From Microvirga flavescens (GTDB taxonomy: Bacteria; Pseudomonadota; Alphaproteobacteria; Rhizobiales; Beijerinckiaceae): a DNA stretch of 64,000 nucleotides. The DNA lies in the NCBI RefSeq assembly GCF_003290125.1, contig NZ_QMKH01000004.1, positions 124,001 through 188,000 on the forward strand, written 5' to 3'. Both the position numbers and the translations under genes were made by a program. The notes under the pieces are model-generated. The model worked only from the letters and a program-made list of their open reading frames with translations, did no database searches and had not been told where the DNA came from. This document shows positions 8,945 to 17,133 of this stretch, in pieces. Positions within the stretch are counted from its first letter, which is position 1; every line of letters starts with the position of its first letter.

Positions 8945-9919
8945 ATGTCGACGTGGAGTGTCACTATGGCGGCGGATCTGGCAGGGCCTCACCGTCGTCA
9001 CGTTCTCCCTAAAACCCTTCTCGGACTTGTCGCCCGCGTTAGCCGGAGAGACCAGATCTGGCTGGTTCTTCTGTCGGTCCTCGTCTTTCTCGTCGGTGTC
9101 ATGCCGCTGGAGCTGCAACGGCGCATCATCAACGATGCTTTTTCTGGTGGGCGTTACGGCCCGATAGCGGTGATGTGCGCCGCCTATCTCTGTTTTGCCC
9201 TTACAGAGGGGCTGCTGAAGCTTGTTCTGAATGTCTATCGCGGGCGCGTGGGCGAGCGGGCCGTGCGATGGCTGCGCACGACGATCCTTAGGCGCGGCTC
9301 GACGGAGCGCTCGGCGGAGCTGCGCGGGATCGAGATGTCGATGGTGCTGGCCGAAGCCGATCCTATAGGCGGGTTCATCGGCTCGAGCCTCTCCGAACCT
9401 GTTCTCCAAGGCGGAATCCTCGTCAGTACGCTTGTGTACCTAACCTATCTCCAGCCTCTCATGGCGATCATCTCGTTCGGTGTGCTGTGTCCGCAGATAC
9501 TCTTCATCCCCGTCATGCAGGAGGCGATCAACAAAAGGGTCCAGGCTCGAATAGCCACACTCAGAGATGTGAGCGGCTCGATGATCACCAGCGAGAAAGC
9601 CGAAGCCTTGCAACACCGGAGGCTGAAGAGCGTGTTTTCACTCAACGTGAGCGTATACAGGCTCAAATTTTCCATGAATTTTTTCATGAACCTCCTGAAC
9701 CACCTGGGAATTACGGCCATCCTGGCGCTCGGCGGTTATTTCGTCGTGAAGGGACAAACCGAAATCGGGACCGTCGTGGCGTTCGTCTCGGGGCTGGCCC
9801 GGATCAACGATCCGTGGGGGGATCTCGTGAACTGGTTCCGCGATCTCAAGATGACGCAGGTGAAGTACGAGCTTGTCTATGCCGCTCTGGAAAACGGCAA
9901 GCAGGAATTGCCGGAATGA
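8945..9919 (+). CDS. ABC exporter transmembrane domain without an ATPase domain
   Basis: A 324-residue membrane protein resembling the transmembrane half of a type I (MsbA-like) ABC exporter. It has about six helices, starting at WLVLLSVLVFLVGVMPLELQ, followed by a cytosolic connector and the two late helices (GITAILALGGYFVVKGQTEIGTVVAFVSG). In a complete exporter this is followed by about 230 residues with Walker A, signature and Walker B. None of these is present, and the next gene is a regulator. The reading frame ends cleanly with a strong hairpin over the stop. It could work with an ATPase encoded elsewhere, serve another role, or be a truncated relic. The start is uncertain, with ATG at 8945 or 8966. 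Confidence 0.8.
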   Translation: MSTWSVTMAADLAGPHRRHVLPKTLLGLVARVSRRDQIWLVLLSVLVFLVGVMPLELQRRIINDAFSGGRYGPIAVMCAAYLCFALTEGLLKLVLNVYRGRVGERAVRWLRTTILRRGSTERSAELRGIEMSMVLAEADPIGGFIGSSLSEPVLQGGILVSTLVYLTYLQPLMAIISFGVLCPQILFIPVMQEAINKRVQARIATLRDVSGSMITSEKAEALQHRRLKSVFSLNVSVYRLKFSMNFFMNLLNHLGITAILALGGYFVVKGQTEIGTVVAFVSGLARINDPWGDLVNWFRDLKMTQVKYELVYAALENGKQELPE

Positions 9920-9936
9920 TGGCCGTCCGGCAATTC
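9905..9936 (+). terminator. Perfect 11-bp stem hairpin over the stop codon of the ABC membrane-domain gene
   Basis: The arms GAATTGCCGGA (9905-9915) and TCCGGCAATTC (9926-9936) are exact inverted copies with a 10-nt loop that contains the stop codon. No run of T follows, so it is not a classical intrinsic terminator. It may stabilise the 3' end of the transcript or separate this gene from the Crp/Fnr gene. Confidence 0.5.
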
Positions 9937-10024
9937 ACTATGCGGCTCCGCGCCCTAAAATCACCTCTCCGCATGCCTCGGCCTCACCTTCGTTGCGGTG
10001 CCGAAGGCAATCAAGGAGGCGATG

Positions 10025-10750
10025 ATGGCCTATCTTGCATGGCCGGACGCTTGCCCGTCCGTGACTTATCTCAAACAGCCACGCGGAAATGGAACACTCA
10101 GTGGCTTTTTTCAGACAAAGCCTCTGGAAAATATTCATGCGGGACAGGCTGTCTTTTGGGAGGGAGATGAGGCGTCCAACGCTGTGCAGGTGGTTCATGG
10201 GGTACTGCGGCTTTACCGCATTCTCCATGATGGTCGCCGCGCGATCGTCGGCTTCGCTTTTCAGGGTGATGTGAGGGGCGTCGCGTTTCATGGATCCTAC
10301 CTCTACACCGCTGAAGCTGTGACGGAGGCTGCGGTACGCCGGCTGTCATGCCGCCACCTTCACAACAGCGCCGCTGAGGATCTCATTCTGAGACAGGAAA
10401 TTTTCGGCGCTATTTCAAACGAAATGTCCCAGGCGCAGGAGCAGATCGTGATGCTGGGATGCAAGAGCGCCGAAGAGCGGGTTGCGAGCCTGTTCCTGAT
10501 GATCGCTCGCAAGACGACAAACCTGCTCGCCGACACGGTCGAGATCGGTGTCCCCATGACGCGCCTCGACATGGCTGATTGCCTTGGCCTCACCATCGAA
10601 ACCGTTTGCCGTGTCGTTGCCAAGCTGAAGCGAATGAACCTCGTCTCGTTCACTGGCCGTAACCACGCCATCATTCATTCCGTCCGCGCTCTCGCGCACT
10701 TTGCAGGAGATGACCTCGGTCTCTACGCCACCCCGTCCCTCGCCTCCTGA
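10025..10750 (+). CDS. Crp/Fnr-family transcriptional regulator (FixK-like)
   Basis: The ATG at 10025 is preceded by AAGGAGG with a 5-nt gap. The open frame extends upstream to a GTG, but without an equivalent signal. The 241-residue protein has the N-terminal cyclic-nucleotide-binding-like barrel (VFWEGDEASNAVQVVHGVLRLYRIL), the long dimer helix and a C-terminal winged helix whose recognition helix reads LTIETVCRVVAKL. This keeps the Glu and Arg that contact TTGAT half-sites in Fnr proteins, with Cys replacing the usual Ser. The four-cysteine iron-sulfur cluster of true Fnr is missing, so it is closer to FixK, which acts below another sensor. It is the natural candidate to bind the boxes at 6502, 8481 and 11688. 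Confidence 0.9.
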   Translation: MAYLAWPDACPSVTYLKQPRGNGTLSGFFQTKPLENIHAGQAVFWEGDEASNAVQVVHGVLRLYRILHDGRRAIVGFAFQGDVRGVAFHGSYLYTAEAVTEAAVRRLSCRHLHNSAAEDLILRQEIFGAISNEMSQAQEQIVMLGCKSAEERVASLFLMIARKTTNLLADTVEIGVPMTRLDMADCLGLTIETVCRVVAKLKRMNLVSFTGRNHAIIHSVRALAHFAGDDLGLYATPSLAS

Positions 10751-10865
10751 CAACAGGTGCGGCGGTGCTGGTGCCTTAAGGCGATAAGGCCATTTGCGAA
10801 AAGTCAAAGCTGGGCCCGGCACACGGGACTAATATCCTGTCGGCTCACCGGTAAAGGCGTCCCCG

Positions 10866-11303
10866 ATGTACACGAAAATCCTCATCGCAACGGACGGCTC
10901 TCCACTGTCGGTACGCGCGGTTGAACACGGCGTAGCCCTGGCCAAGGCCGTCGGCGCCAGCGTTTGCTTCGTGACGGTCACCGACCGGTTCCACATCTTC
11001 TCGTTCGAAACGGAGCAATTGGAAGCCACGCGCGGCACGTTTCGCAAGGAAATGAGAGAGCAGGCCGTGCGCCGGTTTACCGATGCCGTCCGGATTGCGG
11101 AGGCGCAGGGCGTGCCCTTCACGAAGGTTCACCTCGAGGAGGACGAACCTTATCTCGGTATTCTGAGCACGGCGGAACGGCAGGGATGCGATCTCATCGT
11201 TATGGCCTCGCATGGCCGCAGTGGCGTCTCGGCCCTCCTGCTAGGCAGCGAAACCACCAAGGTCCTCACGCACTCGAAGATCCCGGTTCTCGTGGTGCGC
11301 TGA
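10866..11303 (+). CDS. Universal stress protein (UspA family)
   Basis: A 145-residue single-domain Usp protein starting MYTKILIATDGS and ending in the ATP-binding pattern G-2x-G-9x-G-S/T (SHGRSGVSALLLGSETTKVL), which places it with the ATP-binding subgroup. Such proteins help cells survive starvation and oxygen limitation by an unclear mechanism. It lies 115 bp after the Crp/Fnr gene on the same strand and faces the cytochrome c gene. I found no Fnr box directly in front of it. Confidence 0.93.
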   Translation: MYTKILIATDGSPLSVRAVEHGVALAKAVGASVCFVTVTDRFHIFSFETEQLEATRGTFRKEMREQAVRRFTDAVRIAEAQGVPFTKVHLEEDEPYLGILSTAERQGCDLIVMASHGRSGVSALLLGSETTKVLTHSKIPVLVVR

Positions 11304-11315
11304 CCGCCGCCCGCG

Positions 11316-11633
11316 TTATTCCTGAATTGATTTGAGATAGGCGATCACGTCGTTGATTTGTGCGGGATCGAGCTGGAATTCCGGCATGGAGGGATGGCCG
11401 GTGACGATCCCCTCCGCCAGGGCCTCGGCAAGGTTATCGATCGGATAGCGGGTATGGAGGGTGCGGAAAGGCGGCGCCTCCTTGAGCGGGCTGTCCCCAT
11501 AACGCCCAATGGCATGGCAGAGAGCGCAATTCGTCTGAACAAAGACCTGCCCGCGTTGGATACGCCCCTCCTGAGCGGTTGCCGGCTGGGCCAATGGCAG
11601 CAGCAACAGGCAGGAGGCAAGAAGACGTTTCAT
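11316..11633 (-). CDS. Small periplasmic c-type cytochrome
   Basis: The start at 11633 (MKRLLASCLLLLPLAQPATAQ) gives a clear signal peptide and is preceded by GAGGGA; an upstream in-frame start lacks both. The mature protein of about 85 residues has the single haem motif CALCH followed by an IGRYGDSPLKEAPPF segment, and an axial methionine is plausible at MPEF. It resembles class I cytochromes used as small electron carriers. It is convergent with the Usp gene. A 9-of-10 Fnr-type box 55 bp upstream suggests low-oxygen control. Confidence 0.88.
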   Translation of the reverse strand: MKRLLASCLLLLPLAQPATAQEGRIQRGQVFVQTNCALCHAIGRYGDSPLKEAPPFRTLHTRYPIDNLAEALAEGIVTGHPSMPEFQLDPAQINDVIAYLKSIQE

Positions 11634-11687
11634 GGCTTTCCCTCGGCGTTTTCCTTGGATGTGGTCAGACAAGGCGTAGGGCCTGCC

Positions 11688-11701
11688 TCGATCTCGATCA
11701 A
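11688..11701. promoter_or_regulatory. Fnr/FixK-type box before the cytochrome c gene
   Basis: Read on the minus strand the site is TTGAT-CGAG-ATCGA, matching 9 of 10 defined positions of the anaerobox. Its centre is about 62 bp upstream of the cytochrome start codon at 11633, much like the spacing at the 8481 box. Confidence 0.6.
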
Positions 11702-11908
11702 GCCAAGGTTACCCGCTGATCCCCTCGGATATTCTTGCATCCACCGCCGCCGCCGTGTTACGAGCCGCGCGAGTTGGCGTAGAACCCTTACAATGTAGGA
11801 GTTTGCGGTGTGTTTGGGCGGACGCTTTGTTCCGCCATGATTTCGCACCGAAAAAGCTCTAAGGGGCTGCCTCGCAAGCCTCAGATTTTCCAGGACTGGA
11901 CCCGGCGG

Positions 11909-13225
11909 ATGAATGCTCCCGCGCCTAAAGTATCGTTTGTTTCCCTCGGCTGCCCGAAAGCGCTGGTCGATTCAGAGCGCATCATCACGCAGCTTCGCGC
12001 TCAGGGGTACGAACTGACCAATAAGCATGACGGGGCTGATGTGGTGATCGTGAACACCTGCGGGTTTCTCGACAGCGCCAAGGCCGAGTCTCTCGATGCC
12101 ATCGGTCAGGCCATGTCCGAGAACGGCAAGGTGATCGTCACCGGCTGCATGGGCGCCGAGCCCGAGCAGATCCGCGACCGGTTTCCGAACGTCCTCGCCA
12201 TCACCGGCCCGCAGCAATACGAAACGGTCGTCTCGGCTGTTCACGAGGCCTCTCCGCCGGCGCACGATCCGTTCGTCGATCTCGTGCCACCGCAGGGTGT
12301 GAAGCTCACGCCGCGCCACTACGCCTATTTGAAGATCTCGGAAGGCTGCAACAACCGCTGCTCTTTCTGCATCATTCCGAAGCTGCGTGGCGATCTGGTG
12401 AGCCGTCCTATCGGGGACGTGCTGCGCGAGGCCGAACGCCTCGCCAAGGCCGGCGTGAAAGAGCTTCTCGTCATCTCGCAGGACACGAGCGCCTACGGCC
12501 TCGATATCAAGTACCAGCCGAGCCTCTGGAAGGATCGCGAGGTCCGCACGCGCTTCTTCGATCTGGCGAAGGAACTGGGCGAGCTCGGCATGTGGGTGCG
12601 TATGCACTACGTCTACCCCTACCCGCATGTTGACGAAGTCATCCCGCTGATGGCCGAGGGCAAGATTCTTCCCTACCTCGACATTCCCTTCCAGCACGCT
12701 TCGCCTTCCGTCCTGAAGGCCATGCGCCGCCCCGGAAACCAGGAAAAGACGCTGGAGCGCATCCATAAGTGGCGTGAGATCTGTCCGGATCTCGCCATCC
12801 GCTCGACCTTCATCGTCGGCTTCCCCGGCGAGACCGAAGAGGATGTGGACTTCCTGATGGACTGGCTGCGCGAAGCCAAACTCGACCGTGTCGGCTGCTT
12901 CCGCTACGAGCCTGTCGCTGGAGCGCCTGCCAACGAGCTTGCCGGAGCCGTTCCGCCCGAGGTCCAGGACGAGCGCTGGCACCGTTTCATGCAGACGCAG
13001 ATGGATGTGAGCACGCGGCTCCTCAAGACGAAGGTCGGCAAGCACCTCCCCGTCATCATCGACGAACCCGGCGCGACCGTCGCCAAGGGCCGCACGAAGT
13101 ATGACGCGCCGGAAATCGACGGCACGGTCTATGTCGCCTCTCGCCGTCCTTTGCGCGCGGGAGAAATCGTCAGCGTCAAGATCGAGCGCTCGGACGAGTA
13201 TGATCTGCACGGGGTCGCCATCTAA
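11909..13225 (+). CDS. rimO: Ribosomal protein S12 methylthiotransferase RimO
   Basis: A 438-residue radical-SAM methylthiotransferase. The N-terminal UPF0004 domain starts [16 protein letters not shown] and has the conserved Cys residues in NTCGF and TGCMGA that bind the auxiliary cluster. The radical-SAM triad is in [14 protein letters not shown] near residue 150, and a C-terminal TRAM domain closes the protein. RimO adds a methylthio group to an aspartate of ribosomal protein S12. The start at 11909 was chosen because the homology begins there; the frame is open upstream to 11810. It is convergent with pncA. Confidence 0.96.
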   Translation: MNAPAPKVSFVSLGCPKALVDSERIITQLRAQGYELTNKHDGADVVIVNTCGFLDSAKAESLDAIGQAMSENGKVIVTGCMGAEPEQIRDRFPNVLAITGPQQYETVVSAVHEASPPAHDPFVDLVPPQGVKLTPRHYAYLKISEGCNNRCSFCIIPKLRGDLVSRPIGDVLREAERLAKAGVKELLVISQDTSAYGLDIKYQPSLWKDREVRTRFFDLAKELGELGMWVRMHYVYPYPHVDEVIPLMAEGKILPYLDIPFQHASPSVLKAMRRPGNQEKTLERIHKWREICPDLAIRSTFIVGFPGETEEDVDFLMDWLREAKLDRVGCFRYEPVAGAPANELAGAVPPEVQDERWHRFMQTQMDVSTRLLKTKVGKHLPVIIDEPGATVAKGRTKYDAPEIDGTVYVASRRPLRAGEIVSVKIERSDEYDLHGVAI

Positions 13226-13248
13226 GCGCCCCCTTTTCCGCACGACCG

Positions 13249-13899
13249 TTAGAAGCCAGCAATCTGCTTTGTCGTGATGCGACGGACTTTCGCCGCATCC
13301 AGGTCGCGACGGGCCTTTTCCAGTGAGCCGCCCGTGTCGATAGCCCGGGCGGCATCCTCGATCACGTACGTCTCGAAACCTGCCGCCTTCGCATCCAGCG
13401 CCGTCCAGGCCACGCAGAAATCGGTGGCGAGACCGGTGCAGAAAACGCGCTTGAACCCGCGCTCCTTGAGATAGCCCGCGAGCCCTGTCTTCGTCTTGCG
13501 GTCACCCTCCACAAAAGCCGAATAGCTGTCGATTTGCGGGTTGCCGCCTTTGCGGATGACGAGTGCGGCGTGGGGAATGTCGAGTTCTTTCGCGATCTCG
13601 GCACCATGCGTTCCCTGCACGCAATGATCCGGCCAGAGGATCTGTGTTCCGTATGCCAACGCCGTGGTTTCAAACGGAGCCTTGCCCTCATGGCTCGATG
13701 CGAATGAGGCATGCCCCGCCGGATGCCAATCCTGCGTGAACACGACATGCCGGAACAGCTTCGCGAGCTTGTTGATGGGCGCGATCACCTCATCCCCCTT
13801 CGCGACCGCCAATGCCCCGCCGGGGAGAAAATCGTACTGCACATCCGTGACGATCAGGACGTCGGATTCTGTAGGGTGAATGAGTTCCGGGTCTCGCAT
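13249..13899 (-). CDS. pncA: Nicotinamidase
   Basis: A 216-residue isochorismatase-fold amidase with the PncA pattern: catalytic Asp in VTDVQYDFLPGG, metal-binding residues in FTQDWHPAGHASF, and the nucleophilic Cys in CTGLATDFCVAWTALDA. It converts nicotinamide to nicotinate in NAD salvage. It is on the same strand as the nucleoside-type ABC genes upstream, but a strong terminator between them makes cotranscription unlikely. Confidence 0.95.
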   Translation of the reverse strand: MRDPELIHPTESDVLIVTDVQYDFLPGGALAVAKGDEVIAPINKLAKLFRHVVFTQDWHPAGHASFASSHEGKAPFETTALAYGTQILWPDHCVQGTHGAEIAKELDIPHAALVIRKGGNPQIDSYSAFVEGDRKTKTGLAGYLKERGFKRVFCTGLATDFCVAWTALDAKAAGFETYVIEDAARAIDTGGSLEKARRDLDAAKVRRITTKQIAGF

Positions 13900-13914
13900 C
13901 GCATCCTCATCGGC

Positions 13915-13950
13915 AAAAAGAAAAAGGGGCAGCCGAACACAGCTGCCCCC
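13915..13950 (-). terminator. Intrinsic terminator of the BMP-family binding-protein gene
   Basis: On the minus strand an 8-bp GC stem (GGGGCAGC paired with GCTGCCCC, 13926-13949) is followed by a run of T with one C (13915-13925). It lies 23 bp after the stop of the binding-protein gene and before pncA. Confidence 0.85.
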
Positions 13951-13972
13951 CTCGATTCATGCAAGCAATGCC

Positions 13973-15049
13973 TTATTGCGGCAGCTTGTCGTCGATGCCC
14001 TTCACATAGAAGTTCATGCCGAGGATCTGCTCGTCGGAGAGCGCTGCGCCGCCCTTGCACTCGACCGTGGAGCCGTCCTGCTTCACGATCGGGCACTTGA
14101 ACGGGTTGAGCTTGCCGGACTTGATCGCGGTTTCCGTCTCTTCCGCCATCTTCTTCACGTCGTCGGGCATGTTCTTGTAGGGAGCCATCACCACCATGTG
14201 GGCGTTCAGGCCGCCCCAGGTGTCCTCCGACTTCCAGGTGCCGTCGAGAACGGCCTTGGTGCGGGCGACATAATAGTCGGCCCAGTTGTCGATGATCGCA
14301 GTGAGCTGAGCCTTCGGCGCGAAGCGTTCCATGTCGGAGGCCTGGCCGAAGCCAAACTTGCCGCGGGCCTCGGCGGCCTGCAGTGGCGCGGGGCTGTCCG
14401 TGTGCTGGGCGATGATGTCGACGCCTTGATCGAGCAGCGCCTTGCCCGCGTCAGCTTCCTTCGCCGGGTCGTACCAGGAGTTGGCCCACACGACCTTGAT
14501 CTTGATGTTCGGATTAACCGACTGCGCGCCGAGGAAGTAGGAGTTGATGCCGGCGACCACTTCCGGGATCGGGAACGCGCCGACATAGCCGATGGTACCG
14601 GTCTTCGACATCTTTCCGGCGATCTGGCCGATGATATAGCGGCCTTCGTGGAACTTCGCGGCGTAGGTCGAAACGTTCGGGGCGCGCTTGAAGCCCGTCG
14701 CGTGCTCGAACTTCACGTTCGGGTACTTCTTGGCGACCTTGAGGGTCGGCTCCATGAAGCCGAACGATGTCGTGAAGACAAGCTTGTGACCGGTGCGGGC
14801 CAGTTGCTCGATGGCGCGCTCGGAATCCGCCTCCGGTACGCTCTCGACATAGGTCGTCTCGACCTTGTCGCCGAACGCCTTTTCGATGGCCTTGCGGCCC
14901 ACATCGTGCTGGTAGCTCCAGCCGTGGTCGCCGACCGGGCCGACATAGATGAAGCCGATCTTCAGCTTCTCCTGCGCCGAAGCGCCACCGGCGGACAGAG
15001 CCAGAGCGGCGGCCCCGGCCAAAGCACCCAAAGTCACCCTAATGTTCAT
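13973..15049 (-). CDS. BMP-family ABC transporter substrate-binding protein
   Basis: A 358-residue periplasmic protein: signal peptide MNIRVTLGALAGAAALALSAGGASAQ, then the Bmp/PnrA fold starting KIGFIYVGPVGDHGWSYQHD and continuing with conserved stretches such as VFTTSFGFMEP and the cysteine-bearing C-terminus. Family members bind purine nucleosides or related compounds. It is encoded downstream of two permease genes and an ATPase gene on the same strand, a complete importer. The specificity cannot be read from the sequence. A terminator follows. Confidence 0.92.
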   Translation of the reverse strand: MNIRVTLGALAGAAALALSAGGASAQEKLKIGFIYVGPVGDHGWSYQHDVGRKAIEKAFGDKVETTYVESVPEADSERAIEQLARTGHKLVFTTSFGFMEPTLKVAKKYPNVKFEHATGFKRAPNVSTYAAKFHEGRYIIGQIAGKMSKTGTIGYVGAFPIPEVVAGINSYFLGAQSVNPNIKIKVVWANSWYDPAKEADAGKALLDQGVDIIAQHTDSPAPLQAAEARGKFGFGQASDMERFAPKAQLTAIIDNWADYYVARTKAVLDGTWKSEDTWGGLNAHMVVMAPYKNMPDDVKKMAEETETAIKSGKLNPFKCPIVKQDGSTVECKGGAALSDEQILGMNFYVKGIDDKLPQ

Positions 15050-15142
15050 CGCTGTTCCCTTGAACGTGAGGTTTTCCTATTCGTCGCAGGTCCGTTGTGG
15101 CCCTGCAAGACCGAACCCATGCATCCTTTATAGTCGTCCTGC

Positions 15143-16060
15143 TCATCTCTCAGGCACGAAGGGGCTGCCAAGCGACCCCGGAGCGCCGATGGCGCGGCCG
15201 TGACGGAGCGAGAGAAGCAGAAGCACCAAAATCGTCGCCGCATAGGGCACCGCCGAGAGCACTTGCGAAGGCAGTCCGAACTGCGCCGCCTGCGCATGCA
15301 GCTGGAGCACCGACGCCGCACCGAAAATATAGGCCCCGACAAGTGCCCAGCCAGGCCGCCAGGCCGCGAAGACCACGAGTGCAAGCGCGATCCACCCACG
15401 CCCCGCGATCATGCCCGGCGACCAGAACCGGGTATAGACCAGGGAGAGATAGGCTCCCGCCAACCCGGCACAGGCGCCGCCGAAAAGGACGGCAAGCAAG
15501 CGGACGCGAAGAACCGGCAGGCCCAGCGCATGGGCCGAGGTGTGGTTCTCACCGATGGAGCGCAGCATCAGGCCCGCCCGAGTCCGGTGGAGGAAAAAGG
15601 CAACGGCCAGCGTGAGAACCAGCGAGCCATAGACGAAAAGATCCTGCGCAAAAAACAGGCGACCGACGACAGGCAGTTCGCTGAGGCCGGGAATGGTGAT
15701 GTGGCCGATGGGATCACGCTTGGCCCCGACGAAGGGCGCGCCGATCAATCCGGACAGGCCAAGCCCAAGGATTGTCAGGGCAAGCCCCGAGCCCACCTGG
15801 TTTGCGGCAAAGCCCAGGACGACAAGGGCGAACAGAGCCGCCATCAACGCGCCGGCAAGCGCCCCTGCTCCCGCACCGATAAGCGATGAATCGAACGTGA
15901 CGGCCGCTGCGAAGCTGCAAGCGGCCCCCATCGCCATCATGCCTTCGAGGCCGAGATTGAGCACGCCGGAGCGCTCGGCCACCAATTCGCCAAGAGCCGC
16001 GATCAGGAACGGCGTGGAAGCCGTGACGATGGTAAGGAGGATGGCCTCAAACGTGGTCAT
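15143..16060 (-). CDS. BMP-type ABC transporter permease (second subunit)
   Basis: The start at 16060 overlaps the stop of the upstream permease gene in an ATGA arrangement. The 305-residue protein has about nine helices and the branched-chain/ribose permease fold with ERSGVLNLGLEGMMAMGA near residue 28, typical of the NupQ/YufQ subunit. It pairs with the product of 16057-17133 to form the membrane channel. Confidence 0.92.
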   Translation of the reverse strand: MTTFEAILLTIVTASTPFLIAALGELVAERSGVLNLGLEGMMAMGAACSFAAAVTFDSSLIGAGAGALAGALMAALFALVVLGFAANQVGSGLALTILGLGLSGLIGAPFVGAKRDPIGHITIPGLSELPVVGRLFFAQDLFVYGSLVLTLAVAFFLHRTRAGLMLRSIGENHTSAHALGLPVLRVRLLAVLFGGACAGLAGAYLSLVYTRFWSPGMIAGRGWIALALVVFAAWRPGWALVGAYIFGAASVLQLHAQAAQFGLPSQVLSAVPYAATILVLLLLSLRHGRAIGAPGSLGSPFVPER

Positions 16061-17133
16061 GCGTGCGCTCCCCGACCCACCAAGCGAACCCGATAGCTGA
16101 CCAACGCATCGGCGGAAAGCACGCACAGCAGCAGGATGCCCTGAAAGGCCAGCGTGAGATCGAGCGGGAGTTTCAGCATGATCTGCGCGCTCTCGCCGCC
16201 GATCACCGTCAGCGCGATGACAAGCGCCGCCGCGAGAATGCCGAACGGGTTCAGACGACCGAGGAATGCGACCGTGATTGCGGTAAAGCCGTATCCCGGC
16301 GAGATCGACGGCTGGATCTGGCCGATCTGGCCAGAGACTTCAGCGATGCCCGCAAGGCCCGCGAGTCCGCCGGAAATGGCGAAGACCGCGAGAGTCGTCC
16401 TGTTCGGATCAAAGCCCGCGAACCGCGCCGCGCGGGGCGCATCGCCCGTCAATCGCAGGCGATAGCCGAAGAGCGAGCGATTCATGACGAAGGCCGTGAC
16501 GATAACGGCAATGAGCGCGAACAGCGCGCCATAGTGAACGCGGCTTCCCTCGATAATGGCGGGCAAGGTCGCTGCGGGATCGAACGTCACCGATTGCGGG
16601 AAGTTGAATCCTTTCGGATCGCGCCAGGGGCCGCGTGCGAGATAATCGAGGGTCAACTGCGCGATGTAGACGAGCATGAGGCTCGTCAGAATCTCGTTCA
16701 CGCCGAAGCGGGTTTTGAGGAAGGCCGGGATGAGCCCGTAGAGCATGCCGCCGAGCACGCCGAGCACCAGCATCGCCGGAATGACCCACGGCCCTGCGTC
16801 CGTGCCGTGCGTCGCGAGCGCGAGCCATGAGCCGAGGATGGCTCCCATCACGAACTGCCCCTCCGCTCCGATGTTCCAGAGATTGGCGCGGAAGCAGTAG
16901 GACAGGCCGATGGCGATCAGCGCCAGCGGCGTCGCCTTCACCAGAAGTTCCTGGAGTGCCCAGGTGTCGGCGAGCGGATGCAGCACATAGACCTGAAACG
17001 CCGAGACCGGCGAGCGACCCATCAGCCAGATCACGAAGCCGGCGATCAGGAACGCAACGGCGAAAGCGATGACGGGCGCTATCGCCCGCATGACGGGCGA
17101 CACGTTGGGACGCGGGATCAGCTCAAGCCGCAT
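16057..17133 (-). CDS. BMP-type ABC transporter permease (first subunit)
   Basis: A 358-residue inner-membrane protein with about ten helices and the family segment FRANLWNIGAEGQFVMGAI near residue 83, as in NupP/YufP. Its first 11 bases overlap the end of the ATPase gene and its end overlaps the second permease by 4 bp, so ATPase and both permeases are translationally coupled. Confidence 0.92.
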   Translation of the reverse strand: MRLELIPRPNVSPVMRAIAPVIAFAVAFLIAGFVIWLMGRSPVSAFQVYVLHPLADTWALQELLVKATPLALIAIGLSYCFRANLWNIGAEGQFVMGAILGSWLALATHGTDAGPWVIPAMLVLGVLGGMLYGLIPAFLKTRFGVNEILTSLMLVYIAQLTLDYLARGPWRDPKGFNFPQSVTFDPAATLPAIIEGSRVHYGALFALIAVIVTAFVMNRSLFGYRLRLTGDAPRAARFAGFDPNRTTLAVFAISGGLAGLAGIAEVSGQIGQIQPSISPGYGFTAITVAFLGRLNPFGILAAALVIALTVIGGESAQIMLKLPLDLTLAFQGILLLCVLSADALVSYRVRLVGRGAHA

